Both the position numbers and the translations under genes were made by a program. Shown in pieces: positions 31,180 through 42,352 of a stretch of 64,000 nt of DNA. Location: the NCBI GenBank assembly GCA_030522415.1, contig CM060106.1:30362485-30426484 (forward strand), read 5' to 3'. The notes beneath the pieces were generated by a model. It saw only the letters and a list, made by a program, of their open reading frames with translations. It ran no database searches and was not told the origin of the DNA. This DNA is from Channallabes apus (lineage: Eukaryota > Chordata > Actinopteri > Siluriformes > Clariidae). How positions within the stretch are numbered: the first letter of the stretch is position 1; every line of letters begins with the position of its first letter.

Positions 31180-32215
31180 AGGCTCAAAAAAAGTAAAAGA
31201 AACACTTTGAAAACATATCAGATCTCAATGGTAAAAAATATGCTGATATGGACTGAGTAATGTGTTAAGGATGAAAGGATTCCACATCATTTGATGGGAA
31301 TGAAAATTATCAATCTACAGAGGGCTGAATTCAAAGTCACCCTGAGAATCACTAAAAATAATTCGGCAGGTTAGTTCATTTTGCTAAAGTTTCATTGCAG
31401 CAACTCAAAATGGTACTGTACTCAGTAGTTTGTATAGCCCCCGTGTGCTTGTTTGCATGCCTGACAAAGTCGGGGCATGCTCCTAATGGGACAGCACAAA
31501 AAATTGCGCACTATATATCTGATCTGATATACTGTATTTGAGCACTAACCAATCCTAAAAAGAAGCATTTAACAAATTAGCAGCGAATTGGCCAGGTCAG
31601 GAAGCAGTCACATGGATGCAACAAAATTCACCAGAAAACATGGACCACTGCACCAGCATAGGTTCTGACAATGGGTCCAGGGATTACCTCCCAGGGTACC
31701 ATTGTCTAGACTGTAGGTGTCTGCTATATATGCCTCCCCAGAACTTCGCCGCTGATCCATCACAAGACTGGTCATGTTGAACAATGTTACAGGCAGCATA
31801 ACATTCTCCACAGCTTCACCAGACCCTTGAACCTGCTTTCATTGGTGAACAGCACAGAACATCAGTGGCAGACTTGCTGTTTCTGGTGTTCACTACCAAA
31901 TGCCATCCAGAAGGAGTTGGACTGCCTGTGCAACACCTGTAGGGTCCTGGTATCACCTCATGCTACAGGTAGTAACACTGACCCTGGCCTAATGCCAAAC
32001 TAGTGAAAGACAATTAGAAAAAATGAGTAGGGAAAAATTGTCTGTTTTGGGGGTGTCTCATTGGTGCCCCTCTAGTGTACCTGTTTCTAATTTCATTAAC
32101 ACAAAGCAGCTGAAACTGATTAACAACCGCCTCATCTACTTAACTGACCAGATCAATATCCCTAAAGTTTGATCGACTTGCTGCTGCTATACTATTAAAA
32201 AGTGTTTATTTTCAA
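31180..32215 (-). mobile_element. Decayed Tc1-like element
   Basis: Left end 'ggctcaaaaaaagtaaaaga' and right end 'attaaaaagtgtttatttt' are degraded inverted-repeat ends of a common fish Tc1-like family. Internal blocks such as 'caccagcataggttctgac', 'gggtaccattgtctagac' and 'acaatgttacaggcagcata' correspond to the antisense of its transposase. Large parts of the gene are deleted, and a 150-base foreign segment (31,497-31,646) sits in the middle. No open frame survives. Recognition is from memory of the family. Confidence 0.65.
31535..31647. repeat. Direct repeat, copy 1
   Basis: Shares 'tgtatttgagcacta' through 'ccagaaaacatggac' with 32,570-32,696, nearly identical apart from a 14-base gap. 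It interrupts the Tc1-like element. Confidence 0.8.
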
Positions 32216-32569
32216 ATCCCGAGTGATGCGGTAGCCTCTTGCTGCCACGGCCGTAGAAAGAACTGATTGGCCAAGCTCTCTGAGGGGAGAGATGTAGGGC
32301 ACCTAGCACGTGCACATCAATCATGGCTCTACATCCAATCACAGTTGTGTTGTGAGCTCACACAAAGAGAAGGGGCAGATATCGCTGTCCTCAGAGTGTT
32401 ACGTCGCTCCCAATGGCGCGTGAGTGAGCAGTTCAAAAAGACGCGGCTGGTGGCATCACATGACTTGAAGGAAGCATGTGATATCATTCACCCTCCATGT
32501 TTGGTAGTACCCTGCTGTTAGGTGGGATTTATCAAAAAAGACAAAATTAGGGAGAAATCAGGAAAATCT
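32216..32569. other. GC-richer spacer between direct repeats
   Basis: Contains an 84-residue open frame (32,267-32,521) with no recognisable domain. It may be a fragment of another repeat. Confidence 0.4.
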
Positions 32570-32696
32570 GTATTTGAGCACTAATCAATCCTAAAAAGAA
32601 GCATTTAACAAATTAGCAGCGAATTGAAAACATACTGATGGCCAGGTCAGGAAGCAGTCGCATGGATGCAACAAAATTCACCAGAAAACATGGACT
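32570..32696. repeat. Direct repeat, copy 2
   Basis: Second copy of the segment at 31,535-31,647, in the same orientation, with the extra 'aaaacatactgatg' that copy 1 lacks. Confidence 0.8.
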
Positions 32697-32784
32697 GAAC
32701 AATGTTTATCATGTAGCGCATATTACATGAATAGATAGTTTCTTTTAAAAAATATATATATTTTTCTATGTATGGATATTATAC

Positions 32785-32829
<45 letters not shown>

Positions 32830-34560
32830 TGTGTGTGTGTGTGTGTGTGTGTGTCATAATGAGACATAATTTGTCATTTGCAGCATTCCAGCTCTAGAAA
32901 TAAGCTTTTATGGCATTAGGTGATTGTGAAGTAGTGCGCTGAACTAAAGCCTCCTTTGTTGCTATTAAGTGTTGACATGGATTAAGCAATTGATTTTCTG
33001 TTGCATTCTCATACTTTTATTACTATAGTTTATGATCTAAAAATGTATTGTTGTTGTTTTCCCCTATCTAAGTGTCTTGCTTTAAAACCATTATAATATT
33101 GCCTGTTTTTACAGAATGGCACATTACTGTAATGTGTATACTGATGCGATTTGTACAGTCAGACAGTTTCGTTGTATTTTGTTAGTACAGGTAAGTGTAT
33201 CTTTTTGTTGAGCAGATTTTAATCTTGATGTGAGGGATACACATCATGAGTGCACTATTCATATGTTTAACCTTCATAAAAGAAGGTGAAGAGGGCAGCT
33301 TTATTAGCCACTGGGCAATTGTGGAAGTCCCACTATCAAGTAATGTCATACAATGACCTTTATTCTTCGCATTTGCATAGAAATTAGTGCAGATTTGAGC
33401 ATACAAACAAATCTGTGTCGGTCGCATGACAGGGAAACAAGTGGTAATTTGAGAACAATCCAGATTTAAGCACAACTAATTCATTATTTACTTGTAATAT
33501 GCATTAAGCAGACACCAATATACCCTTGCGTTCCTCATTAACATGATGTATTTCCTCATTTATGCAGGTGTTGTAATTATGTGCCGGTTAAAGGAAATAA
33601 TTTAACAAACTAAAATCACAGCAAAGTTTGCTAAAATATAAAAAAAAAATTCATTTTTTTGTTAAGGTTGCATGCATTCCAACTAGTAATGAACATGATT
33701 GTAAAGATCATCCAAGAATAAAACTGGTGGTAAGAGAAAACATATATATGAAAATTGTGTATGCTCCTTTTATATTCAGATTTGACCATACTTGGCTAGC
33801 TTTTATAAAACAGCACACCAGCTGATGTTTTCAATATAATGTTTTTAAGGAGTGTTCCAGAGCAGACAAAGCAATCACACTATGTGGTTATTTAAGATGA
33901 TGTCAGTTTCCACAGTGCTGATCCGGCATGCAACTGGTTCACTAATAATCCAGCTCTGACCAATATCTTTCAACTAGAATGTTTTCTATTCCAGAACTCT
34001 ATGGAGCTTTTCTCTGCATGGTAGGAAATTGTTTTGCAGTCTGTAGGAGATGGTTTAGAATGCTACAAATAGTTTTTGCATCTGATTGGAGTTTCTTTTG
34101 TGTTGTGGCCCTTACTGGCTTACACCAGTAACAATATTTAAATACAATCTTTTTATTTGAATTAAAAACTGGTGGAAGAATGAAAATTAGAAGTCAGCAG
34201 TAATATCAATCCATGACAACTGTATAAATAATTATATAAATTCATCTGTTTTATTTTATTTTTCAAGCTGTTGCTCAATTTTATCATAAAAAGCATCTTC
34301 CTAAGAGAGTTTGGGCAGGTGAGTGAGAGACTACTGTTGTAAAATTAAAGCTACCACTATTGCAACATTTCAGTGTGGTTCCCAACTCTAGACCTGAATT
34401 AGCACAATTGTATTTGGTAGTCGGTTTAATAAGGCAAACCCAGGCTTCTGCAATCTCAGTGTTTAAGAAATTTTATCATAGCTTTTAAACATTGTCTTTT
34501 AATCATATACAAGGGAAGCCAGAGGTCTTGAGACAGATAAATTAAAGTTTTTAATATATA
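32697..34560. other. Unassigned spacer with (TA)n(GT)n
   Basis: No gene recognised. A compound (TA)n(GT)n microsatellite lies at about 32,785-32,853. Confidence 0.5.
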
Positions 34561-34799
34561 GAGTGAGGGAAATAAGTATTTGATCCCCTGCAGATTTTCT
34601 AAGTTTGCCCGCTTACTGTACAAAGAAATGAAGGGATTATTATTTTTATCATAGTTTTATGGTACAGGATTGATACAGAATATCAAGCAAATTTCCCCCC
34701 CAAAAAGCACACGATACAACGATGTTATAAATCGATTTGCGTGTTCTGTGTATAAAAGCTACCTGACCACAGAATTTCGATCTTCCGTTCAAATCTCAT

Positions 34800-35165
34800 C
34801 AATATCGGCAAGACCAAACAGGTGTCAAAGGAAGTCAGGGACAAGGCTGGAATGGGCTACAAGACCATGAGCTAGAAGGTTGGTGAAAAGGAGACAACTT
34901 GTTGGAGTGATTATTTGCAAATATAAGAAATACAAAGTAACTATCAATCCACCTCAATCTGGAGCTCCATGCAAGATTTCACCTCATGAGGTAAGAATAA
35001 TCATGAGAAAAATGAGGGATCAGTGCAGGACTACAAGGGAGGAGCTTGTGAATGATCTCAAGGCAGTTGGGACCACAGTCACCAAACAAAACATTGGTAA
35101 CATGATATGTCGCCAAGGATTGAAATCAGTGCAGCAAGGTCCCCCTACTCAAGAATGCACATGTA
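34800..35165 (+). pseudogene. Tc1-like transposase, N-terminal half
   Basis: The helix-turn-helix region is recognisable: 'DKAGMGYKTM'-like, then '[27 protein letters not shown]' and '[20 protein letters not shown]'. The start region is rearranged, and a stop follows 'ctacaagaccatgagc'. The frame is cut by the insertion at about 35,165. Confidence 0.78.
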
Positions 35166-36388
35166 CAGATGTCGCCATTAAAAACGCACGTTTCGAGAAA
35201 AGGGATCGTGAAAATGTCCTTCATTACCTGTAGGGGGAAGTCGTGTTTCAGTCTGAAGTATTGTGTGTCTACTGAAGCCGAAAATGTGTTATCTCTCTTA
35301 GACGCCCATTGACAGCAAGCAACAGAGCTCATAAACGTGTCGAGCTCAAACTGTACATGTAAATACTGATATGTATTTATACTTAATTTTCTTCTCTCTT
35401 TCAATGATGATACTTCTATAACTGCGCTTTCTCCATTCAGTATTATACCCTTGTGCAAAGTGAAAGTGAGTTGCGCTTTTTGATCAAAAGGCTGATAAAC
35501 GCATGCGTAGATATGATTCTGTAATATTCCATTGTCATTCATACTGCTATTGTTTTAACGCCCTTTACTGAAGCATTCACTAGTTAGTAAGTAAGAAATA
35601 AAAGATATTTATAAATATGAAGATAATATATTTTTGTTTAATTAAATTCTTAACATTTTAATGGTTAGTGTTTGTTGCAGACATTCACACTATTTTTGGG
35701 GAAGAGCTTGGCTTGTTCAGGCTACTTTACACTGATCAGCAGTCAATGCCCCGCCTTACCCAGCAGATCAAAGGGGCAGTTATCGGCTATGACACATCGA
35801 CTTTTGAGTTTGGAGGCCAGGCTTGGTTGGTTGGAAGCACGTTGAAGGAGAAGATAACGTCACACACACACACCAAACTCTCCATGCACACACACACACA
35901 TACACAATCTCTCAGTGCAGATAGACCGTGCAGTTCATTCATCGGCGTGTATATAAACCCACGGCTCGCACTTTCACTTAACAAAAGGCAGCGTTTTGAT
36001 CGCGTGCTATGGAACGATATCCCGGACAATATTCAAAAGGAATTGCAAATTGCATTTGCGTTTCCAATAAGTGGACGCACAAAGTGTGCCATAATTCAAA
36101 TGCAATTGTAAACTATGCATTACTGTTTGCTTTTTCGCCTTCGCGAGCGCACACTGACTGCCAAATTTCAAATGAAAAAGAAAAGACCATTTGCATTTGT
36201 ATTTCCCATGTCTTAGAAGTCATGAACCTGTCATATTTAAATAGCAAAATCAATTACCATGTTTGCTTTTTCACTTTCTCCGCACCGCGCGTCAAGCCGG
36301 CCAAAATTCAAACGCAATCGCCAATCCATTTGCAATTGCATTTCCAACACGTTACACAGAAACCAGTCAGTCAGCGTCAGGGGCGGGT

Positions 36389-36613
36389 CTATACTGTGGG
36401 GCGGGATTTTATGAGGAGTGACGTCACTCGCAGTCGCCGAAAAAGAGGGGGAATGCGGATGCTGATGGCTGGATCAGGCAGGCGGCAAACGCGCTCGCTT
36501 TGTCCCAACAATCCAGCACGCAGTAACGAAACAGTGGAGCCGGTGTCCACGAGCGCCCATAGCAGCACGCCGTCCAGCACACAGTGCATGTACACCCCAG
36601 CGCAATTTCCCAC
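36389..36613 (-). pseudogene. Gypsy protease N-terminus
   Basis: Frame of 74 residues containing the active-site motif ALVDTGSTVSLL. Similarity stops after 'GQSE', where the element is truncated. Confidence 0.7.
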
Positions 36614-36801
36614 ACGTCCCGAATGGAAGTTGAATCCGCACGTTGGGGGAACAGAGACAGCTGCTGGGGTACGCTGTCCTCGGCGCCTCAGAACGTTGCA
36701 GCCGTAGTCCTGCGGTCCCGGGCCTCGGCGTCGTCGCGAAACCTCGGAGGCATGCTCGTGGCCTAGCCGTGGCGGGTAGCCCTGTCCGCAGCTAGGTTCC
36801 C

Positions 36802-37155
36802 CTACCGAGCTGCCGGAGGTCGCTCGGCTCTTTCGACGTCATGTCCCGCCATGATGGGTTCAGCGCGCAGCGCCTCAGAAAGGGAACCTGGTGCCGCTAA
36901 CCTGATGTGCTCGCGGAGCTGTGACGGTCGGAGCCCTCGGAGAAATGCACGGCGAGCTAGCTCTTCCTGCTCTTCGTGCTCGAATTCTGGATAGCCCCAA
37001 CGCGCGAGGCATCTTAAATCCATGGTGAATGCGCCCAGTGGCTCAGAAGCGCACTGCTCACGGACCGCCAGCTGTTCGCACGCGGCTTCATTATGGTCAC
37101 CTGCGCCGAACCGGATGTGGAGCGACTCCCGCAGCTTTGACCAGTCCCCGCTCAT
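36802..37155 (-). pseudogene. Gypsy gag, central domain
   Basis: 117 residues with the retrotransposon gag signature 'LRESLHIRFGAGDHNEAA', 'EPLGAFTMDLRCLARWGYP', 'FLRGLRPSQLREHIRLAAP'. Codon use is GC-rich, unlike the surrounding DNA. A frameshift separates it from the N-terminal part, and no zinc knuckle is seen downstream. Confidence 0.82.
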
Positions 37156-37245
37156 CGGCCCGGAGATCTTCCAGGGACCGGAGCGCGTTGCTTTCCAGCG
37201 AGAGTGCTACTCTGACCGCTCTACCTGCGCAAAATATGCGTAGGG

Positions 37246-37533
37246 TTAGACGGCGCTGTTGTAGGAGGGAAGGCGCAGCTGTAAGTCGCCACGTCGGTTA
37301 ACGGCGCACGGAGCCGTGGATTGGTCCGGCGTTTGCGTAGCGTCGGCGTGGGGCTCCGCTCCGAGATCCAGTGCCGGAACCCTCGTCTCGCCGCTCTGCT
37401 TCTGCCGCGCTGCCTTTTTGGTGCTGGCTCCGTCCGGAAGGTGCTTCCTCTGCAGGAGTTCTGCTGCCACTCGGCAGCCCTCTTGGATCTTCTGCAGATC
37501 CTCCGCAGTTCGCTCCAACTCGGACATCTCCAT
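37246..37533 (-). pseudogene. Gypsy gag, N-terminal part
   Basis: Begins MEMSELERTAEDLQKI directly after the primer-binding site, with a coiled-coil-like start, then runs into a stop at 37,246. The start is set by its position just downstream of the LTR. Confidence 0.65.
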
Positions 37534-37550
37534 CCCACTTCTGAAACCAA

Positions 37551-37791
37551 TGTAGCGTTTTTCGACACTAGCAGGGATCTTGGAGGGCGAGTTGGTTTTG
37601 GGTCTCCCCAATGCAAATGGCTAGGGAGTCTTTTATTCACCACAGCACAAGCACACACATATAGAGATAGCACACACACATTTAACTTGGCTGAAACCCT
37701 AACCCGAACAACCGTCCCACTCAGGGTGAACACACCAGAGCTACTCCCGCAAAGCACGATGGTCGTCCCCAGTCGCCCCGCCCACGGCACA
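37551..37791 (-). repeat. Gypsy LTR (241 bp)
   Basis: Element strand starts TGTGCCGTGG and ends CGCTACA, followed at once by the TGG-type primer-binding site. AATAAA (complement of 37,632-37,637) is the likely polyA signal. Confidence 0.8.
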
Positions 37792-38098
37792 ATATGATAT
37801 GGTAGTATATATGCAATGGAACAGCTATTTACACATGAGTGCTCAAATGTAAAGCAAACGCAATTATTAACTTATTGTGTATATTTAACTTCATTCAGCC
37901 GTTTAAGTTATAGGAAAAATAACGTAGCTACCAGGCCACTATTATTTTCTGTTCAAATTTAAAGATGCCCGCGTGTGTGTGCAAATAAACAAATTTTACA
38001 AAGAATACAAAAGTGTATAATCTTTAATAAAGTTAGTCTAATACAATATTGTTTCCAAGGCTAAAGCAAACATGATTTTGTTTTAGTCTTTTCTTTGA

Positions 38099-38101
<3 letters not shown>

Positions 38102-38165
<64 letters not shown>
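38102..38165. repeat. (AT)n microsatellite, Tc1 target
   Basis: 64 bases of AT repeat ending exactly where the Tc1 inverted repeat begins. Confidence 0.95.
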
Positions 38166-38168
<3 letters not shown>

Positions 38169-39785
38169 TGGTGTGAAAAACTATTTGCCCCCTTCCTGAT
38201 TTCTTATTCTTTTGCATGTTTGTCACACTTAAATGTTTCTGCTCATCAAAAACCGTTAACTATTAGTCAAAGATAACATAATTGAACACAAAATGCAGTT
38301 TTTAAATGAAGGTTTATGTTTTTAAGGGAGAAAAAAAACTCCAAATCTACATGGCCCTGTGTGAAAAAGTGATTGCCCCCCTTGTTAAAAAATAACTTAA
38401 CTGTGGTTTATCACACCTGAGTTCAATTTCTGTAGTCACCCCCAGGCCTGATTACTGCCACACCTGTTTCACTCAAGAAATCACTTAAATAGGAGCTACC
38501 TGACACAGAGAAGTAGACCAAAAGCACCTCAAAAGCTAGACGTCATGCCAAGATCCAAAGAAATTCAGGAACAAATGAGAACAAAAGTAATTGAGATCTA
38601 TCAGTCTGGTAAAGGTTATAAAGCCATTTCTAAAGCTTTGGGACTCCAGCGAACCACAGTGAGAGCCATTATCCACAAATGGCAAAAGCATGGAACAGTG
38701 GTGAACCTTCCCAGGAGTGGCCGGCCGACCAAAATTACCCCAAGAGCGCAGAGACAACTCATCCGAGAGGCCACAAAAGACCCCAGGACAACATCTAAAG
38801 AAGTGCAGGCCTCACTTGCCTCAATTAAGGTCAGTGTTCACGACTCCACCATAAGAAAGAGACTGGGCAAAAACGGCCTGCATGGCAGATTTCCAAGACG
38901 CAAACCACTTTTAAGCAAAAAGAACATTAAGGCTCGTCTCAATTTTGCTAAAAAACATCTCAATGATTGCCAAGACTTTTGGGAAAATACCTTGTGGACC
39001 GACGAGACAAAAGTTTAACTATTTGGAAGGTGCGTGTCCCGTTACATCTGGCGTAAAAGTAACACAGCATTTCAGAAAAAGAACACCATACCAACAGTAA
39101 AATATGGTGGTGGTAGTGTGATGGTCTGGGGTTGTTTTGCAGCTTCAGGACCTGGAAGGCTTGCTGTGATGGATGGAACCATGAATTCTACTGTCTACCA
39201 AAAAATCCTGAAGGAGAATGTCCGGCCATCTGTTCGTCAACTCAAGCTGAAGCGATCTTGGGTGCTGCAGCAGGACAATGACCCAAAACACACCAGCAAA
39301 TCCACCTCTGAATGGCTGAAGAAAAACAAAATGAAGACTTTGGAGTGGCCTAGTCAAAGTCCTGACCTGAATCCTATTGAGATGTTGTGGCATGACCTTA
39401 AAAAGGCGGTTCATGCTAGAAAACCCTCAAATAAAGCTGAATTACAACAATTCTGCAAAGATGAGTGGGCCAAAATTCCTCCAGAGCACTGTAAAAGCCT
39501 CACTGCAAGTTATCGCAAATGCTTGATTGCAGTTATGCTGCTAAGGGTGGCCCAACCAGTTATTAGGTTCAGGGGGCAATTACTTTTTCACACGGGGCCA
39601 TGTAGGTTTGGATTTTTTTTTCTCCCTTAATAATAAAACCCCTCATTTAAAAACTGCTTTTTGTGTTTACTTGTGTTATCTTTGACTAATAGTTAAATGT
39701 GTTTGATGATCAGAAACATTTTGTGTGACAAACATGCAAAAGAATAAGAAATCAGGACGGGGGCAAATAGTTTTTCACACCACTG
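38166..39785 (+). mobile_element. Tc1 transposon, full length (1620 bp)
   Basis: Both ends read CAGTGGTGTGAAAAACTATT (right end in reverse complement) and border TA. The inverted repeats extend for well over 100 bases ('cttattcttttgcatgtttg' in both). One transposase gene with two disabling changes. It forms an inverted pair with the copy at 39,802-41,420, only 16 bases away. Confidence 0.95.
38545..39562 (+). pseudogene. Tc1 transposase, one stop and one frameshift
   Basis: Domain order as in Tc1: paired-like helix-turn-helix (residues 1-110, 'KGYKAISKALGLQRTTVRAI', GRPTK hook), then the DDE domain. All catalytic blocks are present: the first Asp in WTDETK, the second in [10 protein letters not shown], Glu in [11 protein letters not shown]. 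An in-frame TAA at 39,016-39,018 follows DETKV, where relatives have Glu; the frame resumes at once. A single-base deletion near 39,535 destroys the last residues. The protein would cut and paste the element at TA sites, but as written it is not made. The start is the ATG of MPRSKEIQEQ, conserved in all copies. Confidence 0.93.
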
Positions 39786-39801
39786 TATATACACACACAC
39801 A

Positions 39802-41417
39802 CAGGGGTGTGAAAAACTATTTGCCCCCCCCCTCCTGATTACTTATTCTTTTGCATGTTTGTTACACAAAATGTTTCTGATCATCAAACACATTTAACTA
39901 TTAGTCAAAGATAACACAAGTAAACACAAAATGCAGTTTTTAAATGAGGGGTTTTATTATTTAGGGAGAAAAAAAATCCAAACTTACATGGCCCTGTGTG
40001 AAAAAGTAATTGCCCCCTGAACCTAATAACTGGTTGGGCCGCCCTTAGCAGCAATAACTGCAATCAAACGTTTGCGATAACTTGCAACGAGTCTTTTACA
40101 GCGCTCTGGAGGAATTTTGGCCCACTCATCTTTGCAGAATTGTTGTAATTCAGCTTTATTTGAGGGTTTTCTAGCATGTACCGCCTTTTTAAGGTCATGC
40201 CACAACATCTCAATAGGATTCAGGTCAGGACTTTGACTAGGCCACTCCAAAGTCTTCATTTTGTTTTTCTTCAGCCATTCAGAGATGGATTTGCTGGTGT
40301 GTTTTGGGTCATTGTCCTGCTGCAGCAAGATCACTTCAGCTTTAGTTGACGAACAGATGGCCGGACATTCTCCTTCAGGATTTTTTGGTAGACAGTAGAA
40401 TTCATGGTTCCATCCATCACAGCAAGCCTTCCAGGTCCTGAAGCATCAAAACAACCCCAGACCATCACACTACCACCACCATATTTTACTGTTGGTATGA
40501 TGTTCTTTTTCTGAAATGCTGTGTTACTTTTATGCCAGATGTAACGGGACACGCACCTTCCAAAAAGTTAAACTTTTGTCTCGTCGGTCCACAAGGTATT
40601 TTCCCAAAAGTCTTGGCAATCATTGAGATGTTTTTTAGCTAAATTGAGACGAGCCTTAATGTTCTTTTTGCTTAAAAGTGGTTTGCGCCTTGGAAATCTG
40701 CCATGCAGGCCATTTTTGCCCAGTCTCTTTCTTATGGTGGAGTCGTGAACACTGACCTTAATTGAGGCAAGTGAGGCCTGCAGTTCTTTAGATGTTGTCC
40801 TGGGGTCTTTTGTGGCCTCTCGGATGAGTTGTCTCTGCGCTCTTGGGGTAATTTTGGTCGGCCGGCCACTCCTGGGAAGATTCACCACTGTTCCATGTTT
40901 TTGCCATTTGTGGATAATGGCTCTCACTGTGGTTCGCTGGAGTCCCAAAGCTTTAGAAATGGCTTTATAACCTTTACCAGACTGATAGATCTCAATTACT
41001 TTTGTTCTCATTTGTTCCTGAATTTCTTTGGATCTTGGCATGATGTCTAGCTTTTGAGGTGCTTTTGGTCTACTTCTCTGTGTCAGTTAGCTCCTATTTA
41101 AGTGATTTCTTGATTGAAACAGGTGTGGCAGTAATCAGGCCTGGGGGTGACTACAGAAATTGAACTCAGGTATGATAAACCACAGTTAAGTTATTTTTTA
41201 ACAAGGCGGGCAATCACTTTTTCACACAGGGCCATGTAGATTTGGAGTTTTTTTTCTCCATTAATAACGTAAACCTTCATTTAAAAACTGCATTTTGTGT
41301 TCAATTATGTTATCTTTGACTAATAGTTAACGGTTTTTGATGAGCAGAAACATTTAAGTGTGACAAACATGCAAAAGAATAACAAATCAGGAAGGGGGCA
41401 AATAGTTTTTCACACCA

Positions 41418-41420
<3 letters not shown>
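39802..41420 (-). mobile_element. Tc1 transposon, full length, inverted partner
   Basis: Ends CAGGGGTGTGAAAAACT (left, one changed base) and CAGTGGTGTGAAAAACT (right, reverse complement). It is nearly identical to the 38,166 copy in the opposite orientation. Flanked on the right by (AT)n at 41,421-41,471. Confidence 0.95.
40023..41041 (-). pseudogene. Tc1 transposase, inverted copy, multiple defects
   Basis: The first frame (41,041-40,568, 157 residues) ends at the same TAA after DETKV as its partner. The middle part (40,552-40,331) ends at a TGA where the partner has CGA, next to a 4-base deletion. The last part (40,334-40,023) carries [10 protein letters not shown] and [11 protein letters not shown] and ends normally at GGPTSY. 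Catalytic residues are all present, but the protein cannot be made as written. Confidence 0.92.
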
Positions 41421-41475
<55 letters not shown>

Positions 41476-41477
<2 letters not shown>

Positions 41478-41885
41478 GTCCTTCTCAAAAAATTAGCATA
41501 TTGTGATAAAGTTCATTATTTTCTGTAATGTACTGATAAACATTAGACTTTAGAAGAGAAAGTTGAGAGACACAAGACACAAGAATCTGCAAAACGATTC
41601 CCGACCAAGTATTGAGTGCATAACTGAACATAATAATTATTTGAAGGTTGACTTTTTTTGTATTAAAAACACTTTTCATTTATTGGTCGGATGAAATATG
41701 CAAATTCTTTTAGATTTTGGGTTTTCATGAGCTGTATGCCACAATCATCAATATTAAAACAATAAAAGGCTTGAACTACTTCAGTTTGTGTGTAATGAAT
41801 CTAAAATATATGAAAGTCTAATGTTTATCAGGACATTACAGAAAATAATGAACTTTATCACAATATGCAAATTTTTTGAGAAGGA

Positions 41886-41888
<3 letters not shown>
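41476..41888. mobile_element. TA-flanked MITE (413 bp)
   Basis: Inverted ends of about 75 bases, starting AGGTCCTTCTCAAAAAATT, with only a few mismatches between arms ('ttcattattttctgtaatgt' and 'tgataaacattagacttt' in both). It sits between two (AT)n tracts, consistent with Tc1/mariner-type insertion at TA. No coding content. Confidence 0.9.

Positions 41889-41941
<53 letters not shown>
41889..41941. repeat. (AT)n microsatellite
   Basis: About 53 bases of AT repeat following the MITE. Confidence 0.95.
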
Positions 41942-41946
<5 letters not shown>

Positions 41947-42352
41947 CATTCATGTCTTCTGAGGATGGCGACACATTTTTACGTTTTAAATAAGACATGT
42001 TGGCATATTCACGAATCAGGACATTCGCATAGTTAACACTATCAGATAGCCTACTATCAGGAAATTAAATTAATTTCAATACCATTTAAACTGAGGCATT
42101 GCCATGTCTTTCATTATATTGTCCCTGTTAAGACATTACAAAAACTATATAAGAAACTTTTAAAGCACGAATTTGGGCATCTCATTTCATCATTATGAAA
42201 ATAACATGAAGCACATATACACACATTCATTATGAAATATCTGTTGTAAAACAAAATAAAATTCAGCATTGGAAACAATATTGGTTTAGGTTAACTTTAT
42301 ACACAACTCATCGTTGTATGTACTTGGTCCGGCTTTTAGATAAAGTCCTTCC
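41942..42352. other. End of the nested insertion, unassigned
   Basis: AT-rich DNA between the MITE and the resumption of the split Tc1-like element. It is probably the distal end of repeat copy A, but no homologous block was seen in copy B. Confidence 0.4.

Larger units (their letters stand above)
36380..37791 (-). mobile_element. Ty3/Gypsy fragment: one LTR, gag and start of protease
   Basis: Minus strand: LTR (37,791-37,551), primer-binding site 'TGGTTTCAGAAGTGGGA', gag in pieces, then the protease start 'LWALVDTGSTVSLLR' (36,613 downwards). The fragment ends near 36,480-36,380, and nothing of RT, integrase or 3' LTR is present. Different family from the element at 9,274: its primer site is of the ordinary tRNA type starting with TGG. 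It sits within repeat copy A; copy B lacks it and keeps the uninterrupted flank 'atatatgatatgg'. Confidence 0.8.
35166..38101. repeat. Unknown interspersed repeat, copy A
   Basis: Shares three collinear blocks with 59,572-61,450: 35,166-35,470 ('ttcattacctgtaggggg', 'gtctactgaagccgaaaa', 'gacgcccattgacagcaag'); about 35,815-36,000 ('ggttggttggaagcacgtt', 'aacaaaaggcagcgttttga'); and 37,795-38,100 ('atatgatatggtagtatat', 'gtgctcaaatgtaaagcaa'). The motif 'ttttgatcaaaaggctgat' recurs within it. Between 36,020 and 36,360 there are many variants of 'atttgcaattgcatttcc'. No transposase or RT of its own is visible. A Gypsy fragment is inserted in it at 36,380-37,791. Class unknown. Confidence 0.7.

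Noticed and set aside
35668..36111. 147-residue frame in repeat copy A as a transposase
   Set aside because: No DDE, HTH or zinc motif; partly a (CA)n tract, and the frame is not conserved in copy B.
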